DNA from: DASPKW01 sp038244055
GTDB taxonomy: Bacteria; Planctomycetota; Phycisphaerae; Tepidisphaerales; Tepidisphaeraceae
Direction: 5' to 3'
Assembly: GCA_038244055.1 (NCBI GenBank)
Contig: JBBRTW010000127.1
Span: 1 to 15,970, forward strand
Length of the DNA stretch: 15,970 nt
Part shown: positions 8,008-14,775 of the stretch, piece by piece
Position numbering within the stretch: position 1 is the stretch's first letter
Layout of the letters: each line of letters starts with the position of its first letter
Notes under the pieces: model-generated
The model's input: the letters and a program-made list of their open reading frames with translations, nothing else
Database searches by the model: none
Told to the model about the DNA's origin: nothing
Position numbers and translations under genes: made by a program

Positions 8008-8958
8008 ATGAATGGAACCCCCCGGCGTCTTTCGGTGCGCCATACCACCCGCTACACCTACGACCGCCCGGTCACCCGCAGTACGCATCGTCTGCACCTC
8101 CGGCCAGTGACCGACTTCCGCCAGAATGTATTGGAGCACAGCCTTCAGATCACCTCGCCGGCCGACCTCATCGACTACGAGGATGTTTTCGGCAACCGCA
8201 CTTATCGCTTTGAACTCACTGCACCGTATACCGAGCTCAAGATCACCGCCCACTCGATTGTTGAGCTCACGGATTTCGATCCCTTTGCCTTCGCCGAGAT
8301 TCCGATTCGCCCCTCCTGGCCGCTGGTCTGGATGCCTTGGGAGCGGGTGATGCTCAGCCCCTACCTGACGCCCATCGAGCTTCCCGATACTCAGCTCCAG
8401 GAAATCTGCGACTACGCGATGGCTTTTGTCGATCGCAACAATCGCGATCTCATGGAAACGCTTTTCGCGATCAACCTGGCCTTCAAACGCGATTTCATTT
8501 ACTCGCCCGGTTCGACGCGGCTGGAGACCACGCCCTATGAGGTGATGGTCAACAAGCGCGGCGTCTGCCAGGATTTCGCGAATCTGTTTATCTGCATGGC
8601 GCGCCTGCTCGGCATCCCCGCCCGCTACGTCTGCGGGTACATCCATACCGGCAACCACGGCGAGAACCGCTTCGGCTGCGATGCCTCCCACGCCTGGGTG
8701 CAGCTCTACATTCCCAATGTCGGCTGGAAGGCCTTCGATCCCACCAACGGCACTCTGCCGCACCTGGACCACATCCGAGTCGCGTATGGAAGGCATTTTC
8801 GCGACACCGCCCCGACGGCCGGCACAATTTACTCGCCGGCGTATGAGTCGATGAACATTGATGTGGAAGTGATCGATCTCAACGTGAAAGTTCCGGCCGA
8901 TGACAAACAATCCGCAGGTAACGCAAACGGCGCCGTCATCCCGGTTAACGCGGCATAA
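8008..8958 (+). CDS. Transglutaminase-like cysteine protease-fold protein (third copy)
   Basis: 316 residues from ATG 8008. The frame is open to 7906, but the extra 34 residues come from repeat-like DNA and precede the family start RLSVRHTTRYTYDRPV, so the later ATG is used; only a weak GGGG stands before it. The N-terminal beta domain (through HRLHLRPVTD) is followed by the catalytic core with likely triad C187 (GVCQDFANLF), H228 (SHAWVQLY) and D244 (AFDPTNGT). The segment between has the acidic ELTDFDPFAF stretch, comparable to ELTVINPFDFF in the DUF2126 fusion, so this copy may be closer to that transglutaminase domain in its N-terminal half. No signal peptide. Last gene of the plus-strand run, facing mraY. 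Substrate unknown; likely part of the same peptide-modifying pathway as its neighbours. Confidence 0.9.
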   Translation: MNGTPRRLSVRHTTRYTYDRPVTRSTHRLHLRPVTDFRQNVLEHSLQITSPADLIDYEDVFGNRTYRFELTAPYTELKITAHSIVELTDFDPFAFAEIPIRPSWPLVWMPWERVMLSPYLTPIELPDTQLQEICDYAMAFVDRNNRDLMETLFAINLAFKRDFIYSPGSTRLETTPYEVMVNKRGVCQDFANLFICMARLLGIPARYVCGYIHTGNHGENRFGCDASHAWVQLYIPNVGWKAFDPTNGTLPHLDHIRVAYGRHFRDTAPTAGTIYSPAYESMNIDVEVIDLNVKVPADDKQSAGNANGAVIPVNAA

Positions 8959-8975
8959 TGCTCACCCGTCCTCTT

Positions 8976-9003
8976 CATTCATCATTCATCATCCATCATT
9001 CGG
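8976..9003. repeat. Heptamer tandem repeat between convergent genes
   Basis: Four consecutive 7-base units: CATTCAT, CATTCAT, CATCCAT and CATTCGG. They lie in the 59-base gap between the third transglutaminase gene and the stop of mraY. No hairpin or T tract was found here, so the transcription end of neither gene is explained. A related but looser CCTTCAT/CCTTAAT run occurs at 4325-4355. Confidence 0.6.
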
Positions 9004-9017
9004 AACTCATCCCCGCC

Positions 9018-10181
9018 CTACCTTAACTTCACCGTCGCCAGCGCCATCGCCGCCAGCATCGCGGTGATGATCCAGAACCGCACCACCACCTGGGGCTCGG
9101 GCCACCCCTTTTTCTGGAAATGATGATGCAGCGGCGACATCAGAAAAATCCGCCGCCCCTCGCCGTAGCGCCGGCGCGTGTATTTGAAATACGAGACCTG
9201 CAAGATCACCGACATCGCCTCGGCCACGAACACCCCGCCCACGAGAAACAGCAGAATCTCCTGGCGGACGACAATCGCGATGTACCCCAGCAGGCCGCCG
9301 ATCGCCAGCGAGCCGGTATCGCCCATGAAGACTTTGGCGGGGAAGCAGTTGAACCATAAGAAGCCGATGCACGCCCCGCACAGCGCCGCCGCCGCCACCG
9401 CCATCTCGGCCGAGCCTTCGATATGAGGGAGAAAGAGTCCTTCGGCCAGCGGCCGGTCCCCCATCTCCACGGTCGTTCCGATGATCACCGCCAGCAGGAA
9501 AAACGTAAAGCTCACGATCGACATGCACCCGGCGGCAAGTCCATCAAGCCCATCGGCGAGATTCACCGCGTTGCTGGTGCCGGTGAGAACAACGGTCGCG
9601 ATCGTCACGAAAACCCAGGTTCCCAGCACGATCGATGCATTCTTGAAAAATGGAATGTAGAGCGTGACATTCTGCGTGAACGGGCCGGCGTGTTGGTAGG
9701 TGAAATAGCCGAGGATCACGCCCAGTCCGAGTTGGAAGAGTAACTTTTCCAGAGAGCGCAACCCCTGGCGATCGCCAGTCCCGCGCCGGCGTTTGGTGAG
9801 CTTCAGCCAGTCATCGATCGCCCCCAGGCCGCCGAGGTAGACCGTGCAGATCAGGGCCATTCTCACATAAAAGTTCCGCAGGTCGCCCAGCAGAAGAATC
9901 GTTCCCACGATGGCCGCGATGATGAGGACGCCCCCCATCGTCGGCGTGTTCTTCTTGTACGCCATCAAGTCGTTGACATCGGGTTGATCGAAATTCGGAT
10001 TGTCGCCGATCTTCTGCACCCTCAGCCAGCGGATGAAGCGCGGTGCGAAAATCAGCGTGATCAGGAAGGCCGTCGGCAGGCAGAGGATCGATCGAAAAGT
10101 CGGGCTGAGGAACACCCGAAACGCCCCCATGCCATGGGCGTTCAGCCAGGGATACAAATATTCAATCAGGAGAAAGAGCAT
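9018..10181 (-). CDS. mraY: Phospho-N-acetylmuramoyl-pentapeptide transferase
   Basis: 387 residues, of usual length. MraY moves phospho-MurNAc-pentapeptide from UDP to undecaprenyl phosphate, making lipid I at the inner membrane. Seen: KKNTPTMGG (76-84), the Asp pair D123-D124 in GAIDDWLKL, NAVNLADGLDGL (204-215), GDTGSLAIGG with D288, and the HHH motif at 352-354 (PLHHHFQKKGW), all signatures of the family, plus about ten hydrophobic segments. ATG 10181 gives the typical MLFLLIEYLYPW start. It lies 60 bases downstream of murF on the same strand, a gap largely filled by a 19-bp tandem repeat. It is the last gene of the murE-murF-mraY run and meets the third transglutaminase gene tail to tail. 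Confidence 0.98.
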   Translation of the reverse strand: MLFLLIEYLYPWLNAHGMGAFRVFLSPTFRSILCLPTAFLITLIFAPRFIRWLRVQKIGDNPNFDQPDVNDLMAYKKNTPTMGGVLIIAAIVGTILLLGDLRNFYVRMALICTVYLGGLGAIDDWLKLTKRRRGTGDRQGLRSLEKLLFQLGLGVILGYFTYQHAGPFTQNVTLYIPFFKNASIVLGTWVFVTIATVVLTGTSNAVNLADGLDGLAAGCMSIVSFTFFLLAVIIGTTVEMGDRPLAEGLFLPHIEGSAEMAVAAAALCGACIGFLWFNCFPAKVFMGDTGSLAIGGLLGYIAIVVRQEILLFLVGGVFVAEAMSVILQVSYFKYTRRRYGEGRRIFLMSPLHHHFQKKGWPEPQVVVRFWIITAMLAAMALATVKLR

Positions 10182-10195
10182 GGATCAAAAAAAGG

Positions 10196-10233
10196 GACGG
10201 GAGCTTTTAATTTCGACGGGAGCTTTTAATTTC
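10196..10233. repeat. 19-bp perfect tandem duplication upstream of mraY
   Basis: GACGGGAGCTTTTAATTTC occurs at 10196-10214 and again, with no gap, at 10215-10233, followed both times by GA. It lies between the murF stop (10242) and the mraY start (10181), ending 14 bases before the mraY ATG on the minus strand, and leaves mraY without a recognisable Shine-Dalgarno sequence. The transcript of the gap ends in a T7 tract, but there is no stem before it. Confidence 0.85.
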
Positions 10234-10241
10234 GATTCCAG

Positions 10242-11663
10242 TCACGATGCATTCCGCAGCGCCCCCGCTCCGCGCGATTCGGCGATGGCCGTCGCGATTT
10301 TCTCCAACTGCATTCCGCGCGATCCCTTGAGCAGCACCAAGTCGCCCGAATCGAGCCAGCCGGGGATTTCCTTCGCCGCCGCCGCCGAATCCGCGAAATG
10401 CCGCAAATGCTGCGGGTCCATTCCCTTGGCGATCGCCGCCTCAGAGATCAACCGAGCCTGCGGGCCGACACATGCCACAAAATAAAACGGCTGACTCGCC
10501 ACCAGCTCCCCCACCTCGCGATGAAAACGATCCGATGATCGCCCCAGTTCCAGCATATCCCCCAGCACCGCGATCCGCCGCCCCGTCATCGGCAATCGCG
10601 CCGCCGTATCCAGGGCAGCCCGCATCGAGGCCGGGTTGGCATTGTACGCATCGTTGAGAATCGTCACCCCGCCGGCCGGCTGCAGTTCCAGCCGCATATC
10701 GGGCCCATGCGCCCTGGCCAATCCTTCCGCGATTTCTTCTTCCGACAACCCCAGCCGCCGCGCCACCGCGATGGCCGCCAGGGCATTGCATGCGACATGC
10801 CGGCCCAGCAAGGGGATGCTGTAAGCATATTTCCCATTGACCATGAACCGAATCCCCTCCACCGTCATTTCGATATCCGAGGCGAACAGATCCAACGCCG
10901 ATTTCCGCGCTGGATCGATCCCAAACGTGATCCGCTTGCCCTTCCATTGCGACACCGCGACCATCAATTCCGGATCATCCCCATTGACCACCAGGAGGCC
11001 GCTCTCCAGATCGAGCCCCTCCAGCATGCAAGTATTCTCGCGCCGGACGCCCATCAAGTCGCCCAATCCCTCCAGATGCTCGGCCGAGCAATTCGTGATC
11101 ACCGCCACATCCGGCATCGCCATCTTCGCCAGGTTGCTGATCTCGCCGGGATTGTTCGTCCCCATCTCCAGCACCAGGTAATCCTGCATCACCTCGGCCG
11201 GCAGGATCGACAGCGGAACGCCAATATCGTTATTGAAACTCGCCGGAGAAATAGTGCCATTCAGCTTGTGCGCCAGCGCCGCATCGATCAGCCGCTTGGT
11301 GCCCGTCTGCCCATTCGACCCCGCCACCGCCACGACTTTTCCATGCAGATGCGTTCGCGCATGCGCCGCCAGCTTCCCCAGCGCTTTGCGCGTATCGGTC
11401 ACCTGGATCAGATGCAGGTTCGGCAGGTTGATGTCGGCCGGGACTTCTTCCACGATCGCCGCGATCGCGCCCTTGGCCGCCACATCGCGCAAAAAGTGAT
11501 GCCCATCGAATCGGTCCCCCCGGATCGCGATAAAGAGCGACCCCGGCTCGATTCGGCGCGAGTCGATGCTCACGCGCGAAATCGGCGCGATCGAATCGGG
11601 CAGGTGGGCCAGCGCCTTGCCGCCGACGGCCCTGCGGATTTCCTGAAGCGAGAGAGGTTTCAT
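10242..11663 (-). CDS. murF: UDP-MurNAc-tripeptide--D-Ala-D-Ala ligase, with unusual active-site residues
   Basis: 473 residues. MurF adds D-Ala-D-Ala to UDP-MurNAc-tripeptide in the cytoplasm using ATP. Three Mur ligase domains are visible: N-terminal substrate domain (about 1-105), central ATPase domain with SFNNDIGVPLSIL (152-164) and LEMGTNNPGEI, and C-terminal domain with ILNDAYNANPASM and VLGDMLELG, both MurF hallmarks. Odd: the P-loop reads GSNGQTGTK (115-123) where the family has GSNGKTTTK, so the catalytic lysine is Q119. The carbamylated lysine of the AKGE-type motif appears as N210 (GVRRENTCM). The rest of the fold is conserved and the frame is clean, so this looks like a real divergent protein rather than a decayed gene. 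It sits between murE (71-base gap) and mraY. Confidence 0.93.
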   Translation of the reverse strand: MKPLSLQEIRRAVGGKALAHLPDSIAPISRVSIDSRRIEPGSLFIAIRGDRFDGHHFLRDVAAKGAIAAIVEEVPADINLPNLHLIQVTDTRKALGKLAAHARTHLHGKVVAVAGSNGQTGTKRLIDAALAHKLNGTISPASFNNDIGVPLSILPAEVMQDYLVLEMGTNNPGEISNLAKMAMPDVAVITNCSAEHLEGLGDLMGVRRENTCMLEGLDLESGLLVVNGDDPELMVAVSQWKGKRITFGIDPARKSALDLFASDIEMTVEGIRFMVNGKYAYSIPLLGRHVACNALAAIAVARRLGLSEEEIAEGLARAHGPDMRLELQPAGGVTILNDAYNANPASMRAALDTAARLPMTGRRIAVLGDMLELGRSSDRFHREVGELVASQPFYFVACVGPQARLISEAAIAKGMDPQHLRHFADSAAAAKEIPGWLDSGDLVLLKGSRGMQLEKIATAIAESRGAGALRNAS

Positions 11664-11734
11664 GGCTCAGGCTCTCCGCTTGATAATGTACAATACAATC
11701 GACATCTCTTCCCTCGCCAAAATCCCCGATTGCC

Positions 11735-13216
11735 TCAACGTGTAAGAACGGAAGCAGCGCGCGATTGCAGGACGCGCGCCGCCTCCTCGGCATCATCGAA
11801 GTGTCGCTTCTCTGTGCCAACAATCTGGTAGTTTTCGTGCCCTTTTCCAGCCAAAAGCACGATATCCCCCGCCCGGGCATCCGATAGAATCGCCTCAATC
11901 GCCAGCCGCCGATCAGCTTCCTCAAAAACCCTGGACTTGCCGCCGACCGCCAGCCCCGCGCGAATCTGGGCGATGATGACCTGCGGATCTTCCGCGCGCG
12001 GGTTGTCGCTGGTGATGTAAATGTCATCCGCCAGTTCCTGCGCGATTCGCCCCATGCGCGGCCGCTTGGTCTTATCGCGATCCCCGCCACAGCCGAAGAG
12101 CAGCTTGAGCCGTCCCTTGCAGATCGGCCGCAGCGCCGTCAGCACATTCCGCAGCGCATCATCCGAATGGGCGTAATCCACCAATACCGCGAACGGCTGC
12201 CCGCACTTCACGGGTTGCAATCGCCCCGGCTCGCAGGCCGCATCGCGCAGCCCCGCGGCCACCTGATGCACGGACAGGCCGAAGACCTCGCAGCATAGCC
12301 CCGCCGCCATCAGCGCGTTCTCAATATTGTGCCGCCCCGCCAGCGCCATATGCACCTCGGCGCTTCCATCGGGCGTATGCAGGATAAAGTGCGATCCATC
12401 GGCCGCGATTTTGTAATCGGCCGCCCGGTAGTCGCAGCCGTTGGCGAACCCGAAGCGCGAAATCCGCGCGTTGCAGTCGCGGATCATCCGCCAGGTCCAC
12501 TCATCGTGGGCGTTGACGATCGCCACCGCATCCTCCGCCAGCCCCTCGAAGAGCCGCGCCTTGGCGGCCGCGTAGTTCTCCATCAGCAGGTGGTAATCCA
12601 GATGATCCCCGGTCAGATTGCTGAATGCCGCCCCCGCGAAGTGTACGCCGGCGCAACGACCCTGGTCCAGGGCATGGCTCGACACTTCCATCGCCGCCGC
12701 CCGGCAGCCATTCTCGCGCATCGCCGCCAGAAATTCCGCGACTTCAACGGCCGACGGCGTGGTCATTTCCGCCTCGCGCCGACCCAGGCCATCATCGATC
12801 TCGACCGTTCCGACCAGCCCGCATTTGATCTTCGCCTTCGCCAGGATATGGCGGACGATGTAAGCCGTGGTGGTTTTTCCGTTGGTCCCCGTGATCCCCA
12901 GCACCCGCACCGTCTGGCTGGGCGATCGATGCACCAGGTTGGCCAGCAGCGATGCCGCCGCCGCAGCGTCCGATACCTTGATCTGCGGGATTTTGCACTC
13001 GGCCGCCAGTTGCTGCGCGATAATCGCCGCCGCCCCGCGCCGGGCCGCATCGGCCGTGAAATTCACGCCATTGGATCGCGTACCCGGACGGGCCACGAAC
13101 AGATCGCCGGCCTGTACCTTGCGGGAATCCTCCTGGACGCGGCGGATTTGCAGATTCGGAATATTTTCGAGTGTCAACGAAGGATCAAACTGCCGAAGCA
13201 GGGTGTGAAGGAGCAT
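11735..13216 (-). CDS. murE: UDP-MurNAc-L-Ala-D-Glu:meso-diaminopimelate ligase
   Basis: 493 residues. Adds the third stem residue to UDP-MurNAc-dipeptide with ATP in the cytoplasm. Seen: P-loop GITGTNGKTTT (K114), MTTPSA, EVSSHALDQGR, NLTGDHLDYH, carbamylated K219 in YAAAKARLF, HNIENALMA, GRLQPV, VDYAHSDDAL, GCGGDRDKTKRP and ITSDNPRAEDP. DNPR at 404-407 is the known determinant for meso-diaminopimelate over lysine, so this organism should make DAP-type peptidoglycan. The start at 13216 is supported by AAAGGA eight bases upstream. It is the first of the murE-murF-mraY run; an 84-base gap separates it from the esterase stop upstream, so it may have its own promoter, which I could not place. 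Confidence 0.98.
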   Translation of the reverse strand: MLLHTLLRQFDPSLTLENIPNLQIRRVQEDSRKVQAGDLFVARPGTRSNGVNFTADAARRGAAAIIAQQLAAECKIPQIKVSDAAAAASLLANLVHRSPSQTVRVLGITGTNGKTTTAYIVRHILAKAKIKCGLVGTVEIDDGLGRREAEMTTPSAVEVAEFLAAMRENGCRAAAMEVSSHALDQGRCAGVHFAGAAFSNLTGDHLDYHLLMENYAAAKARLFEGLAEDAVAIVNAHDEWTWRMIRDCNARISRFGFANGCDYRAADYKIAADGSHFILHTPDGSAEVHMALAGRHNIENALMAAGLCCEVFGLSVHQVAAGLRDAACEPGRLQPVKCGQPFAVLVDYAHSDDALRNVLTALRPICKGRLKLLFGCGGDRDKTKRPRMGRIAQELADDIYITSDNPRAEDPQVIIAQIRAGLAVGGKSRVFEEADRRLAIEAILSDARAGDIVLLAGKGHENYQIVGTEKRHFDDAEEAARVLQSRAASVLTR

Positions 13217-13224
13217 TGGGGGAG

Positions 13225-13230
13225 TCCTTT
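13225..13230 (-). promoter_or_regulatory. Ribosome binding site of murE
   Basis: AAAGGA on the minus strand, eight bases before the murE ATG at 13216. It is one of the few clear Shine-Dalgarno sequences in the window and fixes the start. Confidence 0.6.
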
Positions 13231-13300
13231 CCCTCTACATATCGGGCAGCCATGCCCGCCGAGTCGAAGGTATCACGTGCGGTAATTCAAATCAACGCGG

Positions 13301-14131
13301 TTACCGCTCTACAGGCTTTTGCTCCTTGAAGAATTTAACGATCATCTCCGGCACCTCGGCCGGAAACTTATGCGGGCCGGGATAAATCAGCGTCACCAGC
13401 GGCGTTTCCGTCTTGGAAGGATAAATCGTCCCCGTCACCGTGCCTGATTTGGCCCATTCTTTCCCTTCGGCATCGCACCCATTGGTCCGCCGGACGATAT
13501 TGATCATGCGCTGCTGCAGCGCGAAGTTGACCAGTTCATCTTTCTCCCCGGCCACATGCAGCGCCGGCTTGGGCTTGAGATCGCGAAACTGACGGGTGGC
13601 CGCTCCCGATGGCGCGAACGCCGCGAAGGTGTCTCCCCGCGCCGCCCAGAGCAGGTAGGTGAATGCCCCGCCGTTTGAGTGGCCGGTTGCGAAAATCCGT
13701 TTCGCATCGACCTTGTACTCTTTCTTGATTGTCGCCAGAACTTCGTCGAAAAATTTGAGATCGCGGTCGCCCTGATCGCCCGTGGCCATTTGCCAGCCGT
13801 TCTTCTTGCCCTCGGGGTCCGTCAGCACACCGGGCGTCGGCAGGCCCTGCATGTAGACGACGATGGCCTCGGGCCAGAGTTTGTGAACATTGAAAGTGGC
13901 GGCCGCGTTGCGCATCGAACCGCCATGGCCATGAAAGGCGAAGACGAGCGGCGCATCCGTTTTGACGGCGCTCTCGGGCGCGTAGACAAGCGCCTGTCGC
14001 GCCACCCCATCGATCTGCCACTGGCGCGCGGCCAACGCCGGCTCGGCGGCCCGGGCAACCGGCGACGACGCGACAGCGAAGAGTGAAATCAGCAATGCGA
14101 GGTGAAGTCGATGGCCTGTCATGTCCGGCAT
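13301..14131 (-). CDS. Secreted PHB-depolymerase/feruloyl-esterase-like alpha/beta hydrolase
   Basis: 276 residues from ATG 14131; a second ATG at 14122 is equally possible. The frame runs back to 14281, but that extension lies within the terminator of the upstream HU gene. A signal peptide is visible: short basic start (GHRLH), hydrophobic LALLISLFAVASS and a cleavage-like ARA-AEP. The mature part shows the oxyanion element FAFHGHGG, nucleophile elbow GHSNGG (S152), then D198 (GEKDEL) and H254 (GPHKFP) as the likely rest of the triad. This is the COG3509 type (poly(3-hydroxybutyrate) depolymerase / feruloyl esterase-like); the true substrate cannot be read from sequence and may be an aromatic ester, acetylated sugar or other ester. 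Probably periplasmic or exported. It lies upstream of murE with no obvious functional link. Confidence 0.85.
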   Translation of the reverse strand: MPDMTGHRLHLALLISLFAVASSPVARAAEPALAARQWQIDGVARQALVYAPESAVKTDAPLVFAFHGHGGSMRNAAATFNVHKLWPEAIVVYMQGLPTPGVLTDPEGKKNGWQMATGDQGDRDLKFFDEVLATIKKEYKVDAKRIFATGHSNGGAFTYLLWAARGDTFAAFAPSGAATRQFRDLKPKPALHVAGEKDELVNFALQQRMINIVRRTNGCDAEGKEWAKSGTVTGTIYPSKTETPLVTLIYPGPHKFPAEVPEMIVKFFKEQKPVER

Positions 14132-14246
14132 TCTACCGTTTTTAATGGCTGCGTGTCGTAGAAGTCGAGTCAATGTGGAAGGCGGGGCGGCCAGTGCAAT
14201 TTCGGAGAAATAGGGCCATTTCCCCGCGGAATTCGCCAATTCAGTC

Positions 14247-14278
14247 AAAAAGAAAACCCCGGCATAACATCGCCGGGG
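14247..14278 (-). terminator. Intrinsic terminator of the HU-family gene
   Basis: On the minus strand, a 7-bp perfect GC-rich stem CCCCGGC/GCCGGGG (14272-14278 with 14257-14263) around an 8-base loop is followed directly by TTTTCTTTTT. It lies 30 bases past the HU stop codon, and shows that the esterase downstream is not simply read through from HU. Confidence 0.9.
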
Positions 14279-14308
14279 CAATCGTTCCGAATTGAAAGGG
14301 CAGGCCGA

Positions 14309-14617
14309 TTACTTGGCCATGTCCTTGAGCGCCTTGAGGGCGCGGATCTTGATGACCTTGCGGGCGGGCTTGGCCTTGAAGATCTGCTCAAGCTTGGTGA
14401 AGGGGTTGATTCCCTTGCGGGCCTTGGTGGCCGGCTTGGTGATGACGGTGATCTTCATCAGGCCCGGGACGACGAACGTGCCGGGACCTTTCTTGCCGAC
14501 ATTGTTCTGGATCTGCCCGGAGAGGGCCTCGAAAACCGCAGCAACCTGCTTGCGGGACAATTCCGTCGTGTCAGCGATGTTCTTGAGAATCTCGCTCTTT
14601 GTGGCGACTTTGGCCAT
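14309..14617 (-). CDS. HU/IHF-family DNA-binding protein
   Basis: 102 residues from ATG 14617, chosen because AAAGGA lies seven bases upstream and MAKVATKSEIL is a typical start; the frame continues upstream to a GTG at 14647, which would include the ribosome site. The N-terminal helical half (TKSEILKNIADTTELSRKQVAAVFEALSGQI) and the following beta part (TFVVPGLMKITV) match HU/IHF. The DNA-binding arm is replaced by a Lys/Ala-rich stretch with ARKGINPFTKLEQIFKAKPARKVIKIRALKALKD, the form common in planctomycete and verrucomicrobial HU-like proteins. HU dimers bend and compact DNA without strong sequence preference. Monocistronic: promoter candidate upstream and strong terminator downstream. 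Confidence 0.95.
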   Translation of the reverse strand: MAKVATKSEILKNIADTTELSRKQVAAVFEALSGQIQNNVGKKGPGTFVVPGLMKITVITKPATKARKGINPFTKLEQIFKAKPARKVIKIRALKALKDMAK

Positions 14618-14624
14618 AGGTCGT

Positions 14625-14630
14625 TCCTTT
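14625..14630 (-). promoter_or_regulatory. Ribosome binding site of the HU-family gene
   Basis: AAAGGA on the minus strand, seven bases from ATG 14617; it settles the start against the upstream GTG. Confidence 0.65.
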
Positions 14631-14639
14631 CGGGAAATG

Positions 14640-14654
14640 GGGAGCACGGCTCCC
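14640..14654 (-). promoter_or_regulatory. Short hairpin in the HU leader
   Basis: GGGAGC and GCTCCC form a perfect 6-bp stem with a 3-base loop, 22 bases before the HU ATG and inside the leader expected from the promoter candidate at 14671-14698. It could be a leader stem or a palindromic operator; nothing decides between them. Confidence 0.4.
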
Positions 14655-14670
14655 GCTGATTGTTGCGAGC

Positions 14671-14698
14671 ATCATAAGGACCGAAGAAAAACACACAA
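14671..14698 (-). promoter_or_regulatory. Sigma-70-like promoter candidate for the HU-family gene
   Basis: On the minus strand, TTGTGT (14693-14698) and TATGAT (14671-14676) are separated by 16 bases. The -10 matches five of six consensus bases, the -35 three of six. Transcription would begin near 14664, giving a leader of about 45 bases with the hairpin and ribosome site. Confidence 0.45.
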
Positions 14699-14775
14699 GT
14701 TCCCCGCGTAAAATGCACATTTTCTCTTTTTCGATCATCCGGCGTTCTGATCCCCAGGGCCCAAAACGTTGCCCG

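Noticed and set aside
7876..8910. A 344-codon minus-strand frame opposite the third transglutaminase gene
   Set aside because: It mirrors the coding frame of a gene with an intact catalytic triad, and its product shows no family features.
10707..11831. Plus-strand frame of 374 codons across murF
   Set aside because: It is antisense to an unmistakable Mur ligase, and its product is Arg/His-rich without domains. The 318-codon frame at 12329-13285 across murE was rejected for the same reason.
13279..13307. Inverted repeat GCGGTAA/TTACCGC at the esterase stop as a terminator
   Set aside because: The 7-bp stem is weak, has a 15-base loop and no T tract follows on the minus strand.
14132..14281. 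Longer start for the esterase at 14281
   Set aside because: It would place coding sequence inside the HU gene's terminator stem and before a clear signal peptide.
14725..14775. Terminator for moaB in the moaB-HU gap
   Set aside because: Only a 5-bp GATCA/TGATC stem with a 10-base loop was found, followed by A-rich rather than T-rich sequence.
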